From positions 1 to 37,279 of the forward strand of contig JANXTG010000075.1 in assembly GCA_025352525.1 (NCBI GenBank): a stretch of DNA of 37,279 bases, given 5' to 3'. The translations under genes were made by a program, and so were the position numbers. Under the pieces are notes generated by a model that was given only the letters and a program-made list of their open reading frames with translations, was not told the DNA's origin and ran no database searches. Origin of the DNA: Ferruginibacter sp. Its GTDB lineage: Bacteria; Bacteroidota; Bacteroidia; Chitinophagales; Chitinophagaceae. Of the stretch, positions 1 to 10,190 are shown piece by piece (the first letter of the stretch is position 1; each line of letters starts with the position of its first letter).

Positions 1-434
1 GCACTGTAAGGCAGTACACTCATTTGCTTATGGAAATATTCCGTATTCATATACCCTGCCCCAACATCATTTTTACCGGCTTGCGTTATTTTTAAATATC
101 CGTTGGGTTGTATTTCATGCTCAACTTCTAAAATAATTTCAGCGTTTTTCTCAAAGATTATTACCATTAAAATAGAACTAAGCACTTTTCCTCTTACATG
201 GGTGGCAAAGTCCTTATCATAAAATTCCTGTAAACTGTCGTCGATAATAATTTCATATTTTGCGCCGAATGAGATATTTTGAAGGGTAACCCAACTGTTA
301 TTAATGGTAAGGTGGTTTTTATTTTCAGATGCAGTAATCTGAAAATACCCACTCTTGGGTCTGTCTCCTTTTTCATAAGTTCCTTTTTCAGGAAAAAGTT
401 GCCAGGCTGCAATAAAATTATAAGCTGAAGTCAT
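1..434 (-). CDS. Unrecognised protein, N-terminal 144 residues (runs off left edge)
   Basis: An uninterrupted minus-strand frame starts at the ATG whose complement is at 432-434 and stays open to base 1, so the gene is cut by the window edge. The protein begins MTSAYNFIAAWQLF and has no signal peptide or membrane segment, so it is probably cytoplasmic. It alternates short hydrophobic and polar stretches, for example LTINNSWVTL and LKITQAGKND, which suggests a mostly beta fold. I do not recognise the family. The start is chosen because upstream DNA is AT-rich and noncoding. A shorter frame on the same strand (194-412) is a shadow: it is closed while this one is open throughout. Being a real gene is likely; function is unknown. 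Confidence 0.6.
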   Translation of the reverse strand, partial: MTSAYNFIAAWQLFPEKGTYEKGDRPKSGYFQITASENKNHLTINNSWVTLQNISFGAKYEIIIDDSLQEFYDKDFATHVRGKVLSSILMVIIFEKNAEIILEVEHEIQPNGYLKITQAGKNDVGAGYMNTEYFHKQMSVLPYS

Positions 435-1098
435 CGTATAAATTAGGCGGCGAAGATAATTTTTTTTTATTCCTAAAATATTATACAGTTTACTTCATAA
501 GAAAAATAATAGCAGATCATTATTTTGACTTTTGTTTTATCACGTACAAATATTTTTGTTTAAAATATTGTAAGAAATCGCCGTAAAAAACCGCTCCGAG
601 TAAAAGATAAGGCTTTTAAAATATCAGTCCTTAAAGTAGTAATTGGACGCAATGCATGGATAACTTTATTACTATTTTTGAATGATCTATCTATAACTAA
701 TCAAAGATTTGCTAAAGATTTACAATTTAAAATATTTAAAATTGCCTTGATAATTTGATATGTTTTACAGCACTTTTAAAGCCATTATCATTTTTTAAAA
801 GGTTAAAGAGATTGGTTTAATACAGCCTCTTCTTTAAAACTCTGATGAAATATTTAGTTGATGGTGTACTTTATTTAAATTGAAAATGACAACATTTGGT
901 AAAAAACACTTTTTTAATAAAATACTTTTTTACCAAATGAATTACAAAAAACTTAGAAGATTAATAGCATAAAAAGTTTCACTTTTGAAGGTATGGTAAT
1001 TTAACCTCCGTTTGTTACCAGGTTTAATTGGAAGGAATGGTTTGTTCTGTAATTGATAAAAAGTTCCATTAAAATGTTCTATAATGCAAATTATTAAA
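435..1098. other. AT-rich intergenic region
   Basis: This is 664 bases without a convincing coding frame, between the start of the left-edge gene and the 3' end of the kdp-linked kinase gene. The only clear structure is a perfect 14-bp inverted repeat, listed separately. No tRNA-like fold or known riboswitch was recognised. Confidence 0.6.
893..939. repeat. Perfect 14-bp inverted repeat, possible bidirectional terminator
   Basis: The left arm CATTTGGTAAAAAA (893-906) and the right arm TTTTTTACCAAATG (926-939) are exact reverse complements around a 19-base AT-rich loop. It lies about 160 bases downstream of the stop codon of the minus-strand kinase at 1099, so it could end the kdp transcript. 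The A and T tracts are inside the stem rather than after it, which is not the classic terminator form. A protein-binding dyad or the remnant of a small mobile element are alternatives. Confidence 0.45.
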
Positions 1099-2832
1099 CT
1101 ATATTTTTTCAATAGGCAGCATTACAGAAAAACTACTTCCAGATGCTAAATCACTTTTTACATGTATGCTGCCTCCAAGTGCTTCTATAAATTCTTTACT
1201 TATAGATAAACCCAAGCCTGTACCTTCTTTTTTACTACCGGGTATTCTAAAATAACGGTCAAAGATTTTATCTATATATTCTGTAGAAATACCCTGACCG
1301 GTATCACTTACAGAAAAAACAATTTTGTCATTTAGAACATTAATACCAAGCTTAACAGAAGCATTTTCATGAGAATACCTTAACGCATTTGAAATAAGAT
1401 TTGTAAGCACCCAAGCAGTTTTATCTTTATCTGTAAGTACTGCCGGCAAATTTTCAGCAGTTGTAAATATTAATTTTATATTTTTTTTGTCTGCTAGGGT
1501 TTTATTTGTATCTATAGCATATTGCATTATTTCCTTTGCATCACATGCTTTGGCAACAAGCTGTATACTGCCGCTTTCTACCTGCGTCATATTAAGTAAT
1601 TCAGCTGTTATTTTTAGGAGTCTGTTTGCATCTTCCTTTATACTTTCCAGCAATGTTTGTTGTTCCCCATTCATCAAACCTACTGTTTCATTTTCTAATA
1701 ACTGGAGGCTCATTTTTATGGAGGAAATGGGTGTTTTTAATTCATGAGAAACCGTAGCAATAAAATTTGTTTTTGCAAAATCAAGTTCTTTATAAGATGT
1801 AATATTTTGAAGTATAATTACGTTACCAACTAATTTTTCTTCCTTCTCACCCGTTGGTATAATTTTAATTGGAATTATTTCTTTTTCAAAATAACTCTCC
1901 TTGTTGTCAGCATAAATTTTTATTGGGATTTTATTAGAATCTATAGCTTTGTCGCTAAACATATCCTGTACAAGCATTCTTACCAGATCGTTACCCAAGG
2001 CAACATTTTGTACGGGTTTACCAATAACATTTTCTGCTTTTAAACCTGTTATTTTTAAAGCCACATTATTCATAAAAATAATCTTCTTGTTTTCATCTAA
2101 TCCCATTACCGGATCATGCATATTATTAATAAGTGTATCAATGCGCCTTTTTTCCATCATCAGTTTTTCAAGATTGCCGGTCTTATATTCTTCCAGCTTT
2201 TGAGCCATCGTATTGAAGGCATTTGCTAAATCACCGAATTCATTTTGGGTCTCAAAATGAAGACGTTGAGAATAATTCTCTGCAGCGATTTCTTTAATAC
2301 TATCGGTAAGTTTTTTTATAGGATTTGCAATATTTCCGGGAAGGTTAAAAAGTAAAATAAATGCAATCAAAAAGCATATTGCTCCGGTAAACCCTATCCA
2401 TAAAGTAGCAGTTGAAGCTGTATGTTGTGCCTTTATATCTTTGCGAACAATTGCCTGCATATTTAACAACATAATATCTGTAATATCAATTTGTACCCTT
2501 TTTAATAAAGAGCTATCACGTGCTTTATTTTTAAGTACAGCAAAATCACTGGTTAACATTTCGGTCAGCTCTTTTTCGCCAATTTCAGTAATATTATTTT
2601 GCTGAAGCAGAAGATTTTTTTGAAAATTTCTTACTTCTATTTCATTTTGATGTCCATTATTTAATGCATTTAGCATTTGCCTGCAATGTTCAACTGAATT
2701 ATAATTATCTAATAAAATATTTTTACTTTCTTTAGAAAGTTTATTGACATAAAATGTACTTAAAAAAGTAAGCAGCGTAATCATGGTAAACAAAAGACCA
2801 ATGCCAAATAATAATTTTGATTTAATTTTCAT
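1099..2832 (-). CDS. Membrane sensor histidine kinase (HAMP-PAS-HisKA-HATPase) of the Kdp locus
   Basis: This 577-residue inner-membrane kinase probably supplies the catalytic half missing from the neighbouring short KdpD. TM1 spans about residues 7-29. An extracytoplasmic segment of about 110 residues follows, then TM2 about 144-164, HAMP about 165-217 and a PAS domain about 225-345. HisKA carries FIATVSHELKTP with phospho-acceptor His363. The C-terminal ATPase domain shows the N box (NLISNALRYS), G1 (DTGQGI), F box (FDRYFR) and G2 (GTGLGLSI). It is the last gene of the minus-strand kdp run, 63 bases after the KdpD-like gene. Unlike the KdpD C-terminal half, which has four closely spaced membrane helices and a GAF domain, this kinase has a two-helix, HAMP and PAS architecture. 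The likely partner is the NtrC-type regulator at 10527-11876, inferred from position only. Confidence 0.9.
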   Translation of the reverse strand: MKIKSKLLFGIGLLFTMITLLTFLSTFYVNKLSKESKNILLDNYNSVEHCRQMLNALNNGHQNEIEVRNFQKNLLLQQNNITEIGEKELTEMLTSDFAVLKNKARDSSLLKRVQIDITDIMLLNMQAIVRKDIKAQHTASTATLWIGFTGAICFLIAFILLFNLPGNIANPIKKLTDSIKEIAAENYSQRLHFETQNEFGDLANAFNTMAQKLEEYKTGNLEKLMMEKRRIDTLINNMHDPVMGLDENKKIIFMNNVALKITGLKAENVIGKPVQNVALGNDLVRMLVQDMFSDKAIDSNKIPIKIYADNKESYFEKEIIPIKIIPTGEKEEKLVGNVIILQNITSYKELDFAKTNFIATVSHELKTPISSIKMSLQLLENETVGLMNGEQQTLLESIKEDANRLLKITAELLNMTQVESGSIQLVAKACDAKEIMQYAIDTNKTLADKKNIKLIFTTAENLPAVLTDKDKTAWVLTNLISNALRYSHENASVKLGINVLNDKIVFSVSDTGQGISTEYIDKIFDRYFRIPGSKKEGTGLGLSISKEFIEALGGSIHVKSDLASGSSFSVMLPIEKI

Positions 2833-2895
2833 TAGATAATTTTTATATTTTTTTTATGCATCAAACTTTTAAAGTTAATAGTGTTGTTATAAAAC

Positions 2896-4023
2896 TTAGC
2901 TGAGAATTACAAGATCGATATGCTGTTTTGATAAATTTTTAAGTAAGTCGTTAAACACATTTGTAGCCATGATTACTTTAAACAAATTAATGTGTGGCTT
3001 GCCAATACAAATGGTAGTAATATTTCTTTCATCACACTGCTCGATAATGGCTTTGGCAATATTATTACTTTCTACCTTAATGATTTCTGCACCTGACTCT
3101 GTAGCAAGTTTAAAATTATTTATAAGATGCCGCTGTTTATCAAGTGCAATTTTATCTGCACTTTCTTTTGGTACTTGCACATATAATACATACCATTTGC
3201 TGTTGTAGTAATTGGCAAGCCTTGCTGTTTTTCTGATAACTGTTTTAGCAGTTTTTTCATTGCTACTTATACAGGCTAAAAAGCGCTCATGCTTTATTGA
3301 ATGAATTTTAGTAACCTCCGTTTCAACTTTTCTCACTACTTGCGATGCCACTTCTTTTAGCGCAAGTTCTCTTAGCTGCAAAATATGTGCGGGCTGAAAA
3401 AAGTTTTTTAATGCAGATTCTATTTTCTCTGCCTCGTAAATTTTACCTTCTTTTAAACGGGTTATTAATTCGTCTGCAGTTAAATCAATATTTACAACTT
3501 CATCAGCCAGGGCAATCACATTATCAGGTATTCTTTCTTTTACTTCTACACCGGTAATTTTTTTTACTTCTTCATTTAAACTTTCAATATGTTGAATATT
3601 AATTGCGCTTATTACATTTATACCTGCATCCAGAATTTCAAAAACATCCTGCCAGCGTTTTTCATTTTTACTACCCTCAATATTAGTATGTGCAAGTTCA
3701 TCAATTACAACAACTTCCGGGCGCAGGCTTATAACGGCCTGCACATCGAGCTCATCTAATTCTTTGCCTTTGTAAAAAAGTTTTCTTCGGGGTACTACAG
3801 GTAAGCCATCTAAAAGTTCATGCGTTTCTTTTCGAAAATGGGTTTCTATATATCCAATTTTTACATCAATACCATTTTTTAAAAGAGAATGAGCCTCCTG
3901 CAGCATACGGTAGGTTTTACCCACACCGGCACTCATACCAATATAAATTTTAAATTTTCCTCTTCGTGATTTTTTTATCAGGTTAAGAAAATGCTGAACG
4001 TTGGTTTCTTTTTCGTCTGGCAT
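2896..4023 (-). CDS. kdpD: Short KdpD-like sensor: N-terminal KdpD domain plus USP domain
   Basis: This 375-residue protein matches only the cytoplasmic N-terminal part of KdpD. A Walker A-like motif, GMSAGVGKT, is at about residues 29-37 and the Walker B-like segment VVIDELAHTN at about 104-113; both are typical of the KdpD domain. A universal-stress-protein-like domain fills about residues 240-375, containing ICIGKPH near the end. The four membrane helices, GAF and kinase domains of full-length KdpD (about 890 residues in E. coli) are absent, and the frame ends cleanly, so it looks like a natural short form rather than a broken gene. A separate histidine kinase follows 63 bases downstream. 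In known KdpD this region binds ATP and, in some bacteria, cyclic di-AMP through the USP domain; whether it does so here is unknown. It lies 183 bases after the porin gene, with a terminator-like hairpin between. Confidence 0.9.
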   Translation of the reverse strand: MPDEKETNVQHFLNLIKKSRRGKFKIYIGMSAGVGKTYRMLQEAHSLLKNGIDVKIGYIETHFRKETHELLDGLPVVPRRKLFYKGKELDELDVQAVISLRPEVVVIDELAHTNIEGSKNEKRWQDVFEILDAGINVISAINIQHIESLNEEVKKITGVEVKERIPDNVIALADEVVNIDLTADELITRLKEGKIYEAEKIESALKNFFQPAHILQLRELALKEVASQVVRKVETEVTKIHSIKHERFLACISSNEKTAKTVIRKTARLANYYNSKWYVLYVQVPKESADKIALDKQRHLINNFKLATESGAEIIKVESNNIAKAIIEQCDERNITTICIGKPHINLFKVIMATNVFNDLLKNLSKQHIDLVILS

Positions 4024-4164
4024 ATAAAAAAGTTACAAGTAGAAATTATATGTTTTACAACAAAATGTTTCTGAACTATCCGTTGTCAATTTAAGCGTTT
4101 GTAGCAGTAATAAATTTATGAAAAATGGATTTTCTTTTATTCATTTTTCAAAACCGAACTTCAC

Positions 4165-4196
4165 AAAAAATAAACAGCTCTTAATGGTCAGAGCTG
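4165..4196 (-). terminator. Hairpin with U tract between the porin and kdpD genes
   Basis: Read on the minus strand, CAGCTCT pairs with AGAGCTG (7 bp plus a flanking G-T pair, 8-base loop) and is followed by TTTATTTTTT. It starts 10 bases after the porin stop codon. It would stop some or all transcripts after kdpFABC and the porin, so the sensor genes would be made at a lower level or from their own promoter. Confidence 0.6.
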
Positions 4197-4206
4197 CTTA
4201 TCATAT

Positions 4207-5589
4207 TTATAATCTAAACAATGCAGCAAACACCAATCTGGTTTCTTGTTTTACTAAATCGGGCCTCCAGTTAGGATCTAATGGAGTAAAAGTATAACCC
4301 GTTTGTGAAGTAACACCACCTTTTCCTGCAAAATATGGATCACTAGAATGTCTGTTTACAACCTCTACCCTAAAAGTTACACTTTGGTTGGGCATGTAAT
4401 CAAAATTTTGCGAAAAATCAAACCCTTCAAATTTGTCTCCGGGGTTTGCACTGTATGGGAACGCACCTTCTGTTTGCGTAGGGTTATTAGGATTTGGCAA
4501 AGGGCTAGCTTGCCCTGTAGGATAAAGCACTAAATAACGCCCTGGGTTTTTCATGTAACCACCACCTGTAGTCACTGCAAATTTATTTTTATTAAACCAA
4601 ATGCGATTATAAAACATAACACTTGCAAAATATTGTGCTGGTCCTTTTACCGCATCATCTTTAAACCCATTTACACCTCCACCTTTTTCAAAACCAACAT
4701 CTCCTGTTAATGAAAATGCCATACGACTAACACCTTTTGCATTGGGTTTATTAAAATACCTCAATAAAAAACTATTGTCTGTATGAAAACGTTTTCTATC
4801 AGGTATTCCTGCAGCATCGCTACCATAATAATCGTTGCTTAGCATTTTTATATTGCTATTGGGTACGTAGGTAATATTAAAACCCAAGCCTGGAGATTTA
4901 TTAAACCTTCCATAGCTTTGCCATCCGTTTACAAACCAGCCTTCAACTTTTAAATTTTTTGTTGGATAAACCTGTAAACGTACTCCGTTAAAAAACCATG
5001 GTGTATTGTCTGATGTAAACGATGCCTGGTATTCCCAGTTTTCGGGTTGATAATAAGAGTTTAATCCAACATAACTTAAAAACATTCCAGCGTCTATGTT
5101 AACTCCGTACCATTTATTAATGTGATAGCCTACATATGCTTCACTTAAATAACGATATACGTTTGCCAATTGGTATTGTCCCCGATAAGGACTTAAATCA
5201 TTGCGTGGAATTACGGTTGACCTTGTGCCAAACTGAGTCATAACCCTTGCCCTTGCTCCTTTATAATAAAAATCGCCGCCAAAATGCAAGGCAGATAAAG
5301 TAACTTCATTGTTACGAGCAAGGGTAGTAGATCCTACTACAGTGTTGTCATTCGGATTATTGAAAGAATGCGTATAATTAACATCGAGTAAAATACTGGG
5401 TACAAAATATTTTGCATTCGGAAATATATTTGTCTCCCTTCGATCTGTACCGTTTTGCCATGTTTGATCAATACCATCAAATGGAATTTTTTCGGTCTCT
5501 GAAGGCGCCGTGGTAGTATCCGTAACTGTTTGTGCATTTACAATTGTTGCTGCTAAAATAAATACACTTAAAATAATACTTTTTTTCAT
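4207..5589 (-). CDS. Outer-membrane beta-barrel porin, OmpL/BBP2-like, in the kdp operon
   Basis: This 460-residue exported protein has signal peptide MKKSIILSVFILAATIVNAQ, followed by a sequence rich in alternating aromatic and polar residues and turns. The segment SYVGLNSYYQPENW with NTPWFFNGVR at about residues 165-205 is typical of the beta-barrel porin-2 (BBP2) group. The C terminus, FAALFRL, is consistent with a last barrel strand. The ATG overlaps the kdpC stop codon by 4 bases (ATGA), so it is translationally coupled to the pump. Inference: it is a diffusion channel that lets K+ into the periplasm when Kdp is induced. Substrate specificity cannot be read from sequence. Family assignment is from memory of motifs, not a search. 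Confidence 0.82.
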   Translation of the reverse strand: MKKSIILSVFILAATIVNAQTVTDTTTAPSETEKIPFDGIDQTWQNGTDRRETNIFPNAKYFVPSILLDVNYTHSFNNPNDNTVVGSTTLARNNEVTLSALHFGGDFYYKGARARVMTQFGTRSTVIPRNDLSPYRGQYQLANVYRYLSEAYVGYHINKWYGVNIDAGMFLSYVGLNSYYQPENWEYQASFTSDNTPWFFNGVRLQVYPTKNLKVEGWFVNGWQSYGRFNKSPGLGFNITYVPNSNIKMLSNDYYGSDAAGIPDRKRFHTDNSFLLRYFNKPNAKGVSRMAFSLTGDVGFEKGGGVNGFKDDAVKGPAQYFASVMFYNRIWFNKNKFAVTTGGGYMKNPGRYLVLYPTGQASPLPNPNNPTQTEGAFPYSANPGDKFEGFDFSQNFDYMPNQSVTFRVEVVNRHSSDPYFAGKGGVTSQTGYTFTPLDPNWRPDLVKQETRLVFAALFRL

Positions 5590-6161
5590 TTTGCTTTTAT
5601 TTGATTTAAATTATCTAGGGCTATGTTAAGTTTAAGAACGTTAATTTTTTCAGGGCCAAATAAATCTAACATAGATTCTTCTGTATTTTGCGACACAAGT
5701 TCTTGAATATTTGCTTCCGAAATATTTCTAATTTTGGAAATTCTTTTTATTTGAATCTTTGCACCTTGTACAGAAATATGAGGATCGAGCCCGCTGCCAC
5801 TTGCGGTAACCATTTCAGAAGGTATATCGACTTTAATAACTTCCGGATTGTGCACCAAAAAACTATCAATTCTGCTTTTTACCAATGCTAGATATTCAGA
5901 GTCTGAATTTGCTTTATTGCTGCCTCCTGAGCTTGCTGCATTGTAATCAACTGCAGATGGGCGGGAGTAAAAATATTTATCATCTGTAAATTTTTGACCA
6001 ATGTTTGTGTAAAAGGTTTTACCGTTCGCAATTATGATTTCCCCCTTTCCTTTATTTGGTGCAAGTTGTGCGGCTCCTAAAATGATAATTGTGTAAATAC
6101 CCGAAAAGAAAAGAAGACATACGAGGGTAAGTTTTAGGGCCGGCAAAAAATTTTTTTTCAT
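5586..6161 (-). CDS. kdpC: Potassium-transporting ATPase subunit C
   Basis: KdpC is the single-helix periplasmic-facing subunit of the KdpFABC K+ pump, with a role in complex stability and ATP affinity. The 191-residue product has one N-terminal membrane helix at about residues 9-31. The family signature YFYSRPSAVDYNAASSGGSN is at about 63-82, the variant of the usual GRPSA-YNA-SGGSN block. The segment SGLDPHISVQGA at about 123-134 is also conserved. Length is normal for the family (about 190). It starts 60 bases after kdpB and ends overlapping the porin gene by 4 bases. Confidence 0.96.
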   Translation of the reverse strand: MKKNFLPALKLTLVCLLFFSGIYTIIILGAAQLAPNKGKGEIIIANGKTFYTNIGQKFTDDKYFYSRPSAVDYNAASSGGSNKANSDSEYLALVKSRIDSFLVHNPEVIKVDIPSEMVTASGSGLDPHISVQGAKIQIKRISKIRNISEANIQELVSQNTEESMLDLFGPEKINVLKLNIALDNLNQIKAK

Positions 6162-6221
6162 TTTATTATTTTTAATTTTTATACTTTAATTTAAATCACT
6201 ACAGTACTTTTATTTTCATTA

Positions 6222-8270
6222 TTAAACAAATGCACCTACCAAAAGATCAATTATTTTTATCCCTATAAAAGGTATCAACACACCTCCTAAACCATAAATT
6301 ATTAAATTTCTGCGCAACAAGGCTGATGCACCGATAGCTTTATAAGCAACACCTCGCAATGCAAGAGGAATCAGCATTGGAATAATAATAGCATTAAATA
6401 TTACTGCTGATAAAATTGCACTTTCGGGGCTGTGAAGTTTCATTATATTTAATCCTTGTAATGCCGGTATTGATGTAATAAAAAGTGCCGGCACAATAGC
6501 AAAATATTTAGCCACATCATTGGCAATACTAAAAGTTGTAAGGGTACCTCTGGTCATCAACAACTGCTTACCTATTTCTACAATTTCAATTAATTTGGTA
6601 GGGTCGTTATCAAGATCAACCATGTTGCCTGCTTCCTTTGCCGCCTGTGTTCCGCTGTTCATTGCAACTCCAACGTCTGCCTGTGCAAGTGCAGGTGCAT
6701 CGTTTGTCCCATCTCCCATCATGGCAACAAGCCTTCCTTCATTTTGTTCTTTTTTTATATAGTTCATTTTATCCTCAGGCTTGGCCTCAGCTATGTAATC
6801 ATCAACACCTGCTTTTTCTGCAATAAATTTTGCAGTCAGCGGATTATCGCCTGTAACCATTACGGTTTTAATACCCATTTTGCGGAGCCGTTCAAACCTT
6901 TCGCTAATGCCTGGTTTTATAATATCCTGCAGTTCTATAACGCCTAATACTTTTTCATTTTCTGTAACAACCAAAGGTGTTCCGCCATTACTGGAAATAA
7001 GTTTTACGTTTCCATCAACATCATTTGGAAATATATTTCCCGCTTTCTCTGCTAATTTTCGCATAGAATCTGAAGCGCCTTTTCTTATTCTGCTGTTGTC
7101 AAAATCAATACCTGAACTTCTGGTTTCTGCAGTGAATTTTATATAACGCGGCGCATTTAATTTTATACTGTTTTTATCAATACCTGAAAGCTCAATAATT
7201 GATTTACCCTCCGGTGTATCATCTGCAATTGAACTAAGTACAGCTGCATTTATAAAAGTTTTTTCATCAACACCAATAGCAGGATAAAACTTGGTTGCTT
7301 TACGGTTACCGATTGTTATTGTTCCGGTTTTATCTAACAACAATACATCAATATCGCCTGCAGTTTCTACTGCTTTACCGCTTTTGGTAATCACGTTTGC
7401 ACGCAAAGCCCTGTCCATACCGGCAATACCTATGGCAGATAAAAGGCCACCGATTGTTGTTGGAATTAAACATACAAATAATGCAATAAATGCAGATATA
7501 GTGATGGGGGTGTTTGCATAATCTGCAAATGGTTTTAATGTTATAGTTACTATTATAAATACCAATGTAAAGCCTGCAAGTAAAATGGTAAGTGCAATTT
7601 CATTGGGTGTCTTTTGCCTGCTTGCTCCTTCCACCAACGCAATCATTTTATCAAGAAAACTTTCGCCGGGGTCTGTAGTTACCTGTACTTTTATTTGATC
7701 TGACAAAACTTTTGTACCACCGGTTACACTACTTTTATCGCCGCCGGCTTCTCTAATTACCGGTGCACTTTCACCCGTAATAGCACTTTCATCAATAGTT
7801 GCAAGCCCTTCTACAATTTCTCCATCTGAGGGAATGATGTCTCCTGTTTCGCATAAAAAAACATCTCCCTTTTTTAGTTGTGAAGAAGGGACAATTTTAA
7901 AATTGTCGGAGTAAGTTTCTCCTGCAACTTCTAACCATTTTGCCGGCGTTTCTTCTCTTGTTTTTCGCAAACTATCAGCCTGTGCTTTGCCTCTTGCTTC
8001 TGCTATAGATTCGGCGAAATTGGCAAACAAAAGTGTTATAAACAATACAGCCGTTACAACCATATTATAAATAAGTCCACCCTGGTTTTTTTCACCCATC
8101 ACTATCCATATACAAACGCCCGCCATTACCAATGTACCTATCCAAACGGTAAACATTACGGGGTTCTTAATCATTTTTACCGGATTCAATTTCCGGAAAG
8201 ATTCTGCTAGTGCGGCTTTTATAAGGCTTCCGTCAAAAAGCTTGTTATTTTTATTTGAATTGTTCGACAT
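6222..8270 (-). CDS. kdpB: Potassium-transporting P-type ATPase subunit B
   Basis: KdpB is the catalytic P-type ATPase that hydrolyses ATP to drive K+ import through KdpA. The 682-residue product shows the phosphorylation motif DKTGTIT with Asp313, TGES at 165-168, the nucleotide-binding and hinge segments [10 protein letters not shown] and [16 protein letters not shown], and multiple membrane helices. Ser168 in TGES lines up, by the same 6-residue offset as Asp313 against E. coli Asp307, with E. coli Ser162, whose phosphorylation inhibits the pump. The length matches the family. It starts 118 bases after kdpA; that gap holds only an AT-rich sequence. Confidence 0.98.
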   Translation of the reverse strand: MSNNSNKNNKLFDGSLIKAALAESFRKLNPVKMIKNPVMFTVWIGTLVMAGVCIWIVMGEKNQGGLIYNMVVTAVLFITLLFANFAESIAEARGKAQADSLRKTREETPAKWLEVAGETYSDNFKIVPSSQLKKGDVFLCETGDIIPSDGEIVEGLATIDESAITGESAPVIREAGGDKSSVTGGTKVLSDQIKVQVTTDPGESFLDKMIALVEGASRQKTPNEIALTILLAGFTLVFIIVTITLKPFADYANTPITISAFIALFVCLIPTTIGGLLSAIGIAGMDRALRANVITKSGKAVETAGDIDVLLLDKTGTITIGNRKATKFYPAIGVDEKTFINAAVLSSIADDTPEGKSIIELSGIDKNSIKLNAPRYIKFTAETRSSGIDFDNSRIRKGASDSMRKLAEKAGNIFPNDVDGNVKLISSNGGTPLVVTENEKVLGVIELQDIIKPGISERFERLRKMGIKTVMVTGDNPLTAKFIAEKAGVDDYIAEAKPEDKMNYIKKEQNEGRLVAMMGDGTNDAPALAQADVGVAMNSGTQAAKEAGNMVDLDNDPTKLIEIVEIGKQLLMTRGTLTTFSIANDVAKYFAIVPALFITSIPALQGLNIMKLHSPESAILSAVIFNAIIIPMLIPLALRGVAYKAIGASALLRRNLIIYGLGGVLIPFIGIKIIDLLVGAFV

Positions 8271-8388
8271 AGTATTTTAATTAATTCTGATAATAATTTT
8301 AATTACACACACCCTTTTAAACTCCAATTTTGTTTACATTTTTTAAACATTACAGAAAATAAAAACTGTTTATTTTTTCTAATGATTA

Positions 8389-10116
8389 CTATTTTCTCAT
8401 TCCAAAATATTCTGCAATTGGGCCTAGAGTAAGTGCAGGAAAAAATGCAAGTGCTGCCACAATAGCAATTACTGCAAAAACCATTAAACCAAAGGTGGAA
8501 GTGTCTGTCTTTAAAGTTCCTGCACTTTCGGGGATGTATTTTTTTGATGCAAGAATACCTGCAATAGCTACAGGGCCTATAATTGGAAGATAACGGGCGA
8601 GTAACATTATTATACCACATGAAATATTCCAAAAGGGTGTATTATCTCCAACCGATGAACCATTACCATAACCTAATCCTTCAAAACCACTCCCGTTGTT
8701 GGCACTGGATGAGGTAAACTCGTAAAGCATTTCACTAAACCCATGGTAGCCCGGATTGTTTATCCAATGCGCATGTGCGGTTGGGTTGTGAGAAAAAATA
8801 TAACTGGCCAACGCTGTACCTCCCAATATTAATAACGGGTGTAATAAAGCAATTATCATGGCTATTTTCATTTCTCTAGCTTCAATCTTTTTACCTAAAA
8901 ATTCAGGCGTTCTACCAACCATCAAACCACTTATAAAAACTGCCAGTATGATGAATATATAAAAGTTTAAAAAGCCTACTCCAACGCCGCCGTAAAATGA
9001 ATTGATCATCATTCCAAGCATTTGAAACATACCCGCTAGCGGTGTAAAACTATCATGCATTGCATTTACACTTCCTGTAGATATTATGGTTGTGGCAATA
9101 CTCCAATAGGCTGATGCCGGAGTACCAAAACGAATTTCTTTGCCCTCCATATTACCAATATTCTGCGTAATACCCATGGCAGAAATTGCATGGTTGCCAT
9201 GCATTTCGACAATTACGGTGGGTATTAAAAGGAGTAAAAATCCTATGGTCATTACGCCATAAACCATCCACGCAAACTTGCGTCGCTTTATAACAAAGCC
9301 CAAGGCAAATATCATCGCAAGTGGAATCAGCATCTGTGTTATAATTTCAACCAGATTGGTAAAATAACTTACGTTTTCTAAAGGATGTGCCGAGTTAGCA
9401 CCAAAAAAACCACCCCCATTTGTACCCAAATGTTTAATGGCTACAAAGGCTGCTACCGGTCCTGTGCTTACATGCATGGTATCGCCCTGTAAAGAAATTA
9501 CGGTATCCTTACCTTCCATAGTCATTGGAGTATTATTAAAAACCAACAACAACGCAACAACAACGGCTATAGGAAATAGTATGCGTGTACAAGACCGAAC
9601 AAACAAGTGATAAAAATTACCAAGCTGGTCCGTAGCTTTTGCCCTCATGGCTAAAAATACTACAGCAGCTATAGCAATACCACAACCGGCACTTACAAAT
9701 TGCCACAGCATTAAAACGAGTTGTCCTAAATATGACAATCCACTTTCGCCTGAATAATGTTGAAGGTTTGTATTACAAATAAAACTTGTTGCTGTATTAA
9801 ATGCTTGATCACCATTCATTGAAGGATTGGCATCAGGATTTAAAGGAAGCCATGCCATATTTGTAAGCACCAACATAGAAATTATAAACCAAATTAAATT
9901 GATGGTAAGCAATGCTACCAAATGCTGTTTCCAGTTCATCTGCTTTTGTTCATCAATACCGCTTACTTTAAAAAAAAGTCGGTCAAGAGGATTAAATATT
10001 TTATCTAACCATGTTTTTTCATTTGTAAATATTTTGCCGATATACCTGCCGAGAGGTATGGCAAACAGCATTACCAGCCCGTACATTAATATAATTCCTA
10101 AAATTTCTTTGTTCAT
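8389..10116 (-). CDS. kdpA: Potassium-transporting ATPase potassium-binding subunit A
   Basis: KdpA is the channel-like K+-selective subunit of the KdpFABC inner-membrane pump. The 575-residue product is highly hydrophobic, with about ten membrane helices. Recognisable filter segments include CNTNLQHYSGE (first), GTNGGGFFGANSAHP (second) and NNGSGFEG (fourth), as in the superfamily of K+ transporters. The length matches family members (about 555-600). The ATG at 10114-10116 is the first in frame and gives the normal N terminus MNKEILGIILMYGLVM. It is separated from kdpF by 74 bases. Confidence 0.98.
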   Translation of the reverse strand: MNKEILGIILMYGLVMLFAIPLGRYIGKIFTNEKTWLDKIFNPLDRLFFKVSGIDEQKQMNWKQHLVALLTINLIWFIISMLVLTNMAWLPLNPDANPSMNGDQAFNTATSFICNTNLQHYSGESGLSYLGQLVLMLWQFVSAGCGIAIAAVVFLAMRAKATDQLGNFYHLFVRSCTRILFPIAVVVALLLVFNNTPMTMEGKDTVISLQGDTMHVSTGPVAAFVAIKHLGTNGGGFFGANSAHPLENVSYFTNLVEIITQMLIPLAMIFALGFVIKRRKFAWMVYGVMTIGFLLLLIPTVIVEMHGNHAISAMGITQNIGNMEGKEIRFGTPASAYWSIATTIISTGSVNAMHDSFTPLAGMFQMLGMMINSFYGGVGVGFLNFYIFIILAVFISGLMVGRTPEFLGKKIEAREMKIAMIIALLHPLLILGGTALASYIFSHNPTAHAHWINNPGYHGFSEMLYEFTSSSANNGSGFEGLGYGNGSSVGDNTPFWNISCGIIMLLARYLPIIGPVAIAGILASKKYIPESAGTLKTDTSTFGLMVFAVIAIVAALAFFPALTLGPIAEYFGMRK

Positions 10117-10190
10117 TGTAATATTATTTTAAGCATAAGAATTTGTTGTTTTAAAAGTTTTAAAATCATTGCCTTTTATGTAAATGATTT

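Noticed and set aside
194..412. 72-codon minus-strand frame near the left edge
   Set aside because: A longer frame on the same strand (1-434) is open through the whole stretch to the window edge and starts just upstream with a sensible ATG.
8303..8632. Minus-strand frame of 109 codons overlapping the end of kdpA
   Set aside because: It lies in another frame across the KdpA C-terminal coding sequence, is Cys-rich and of low coding sense, and continues into the kdpA-kdpB gap. It is a shadow of kdpA.
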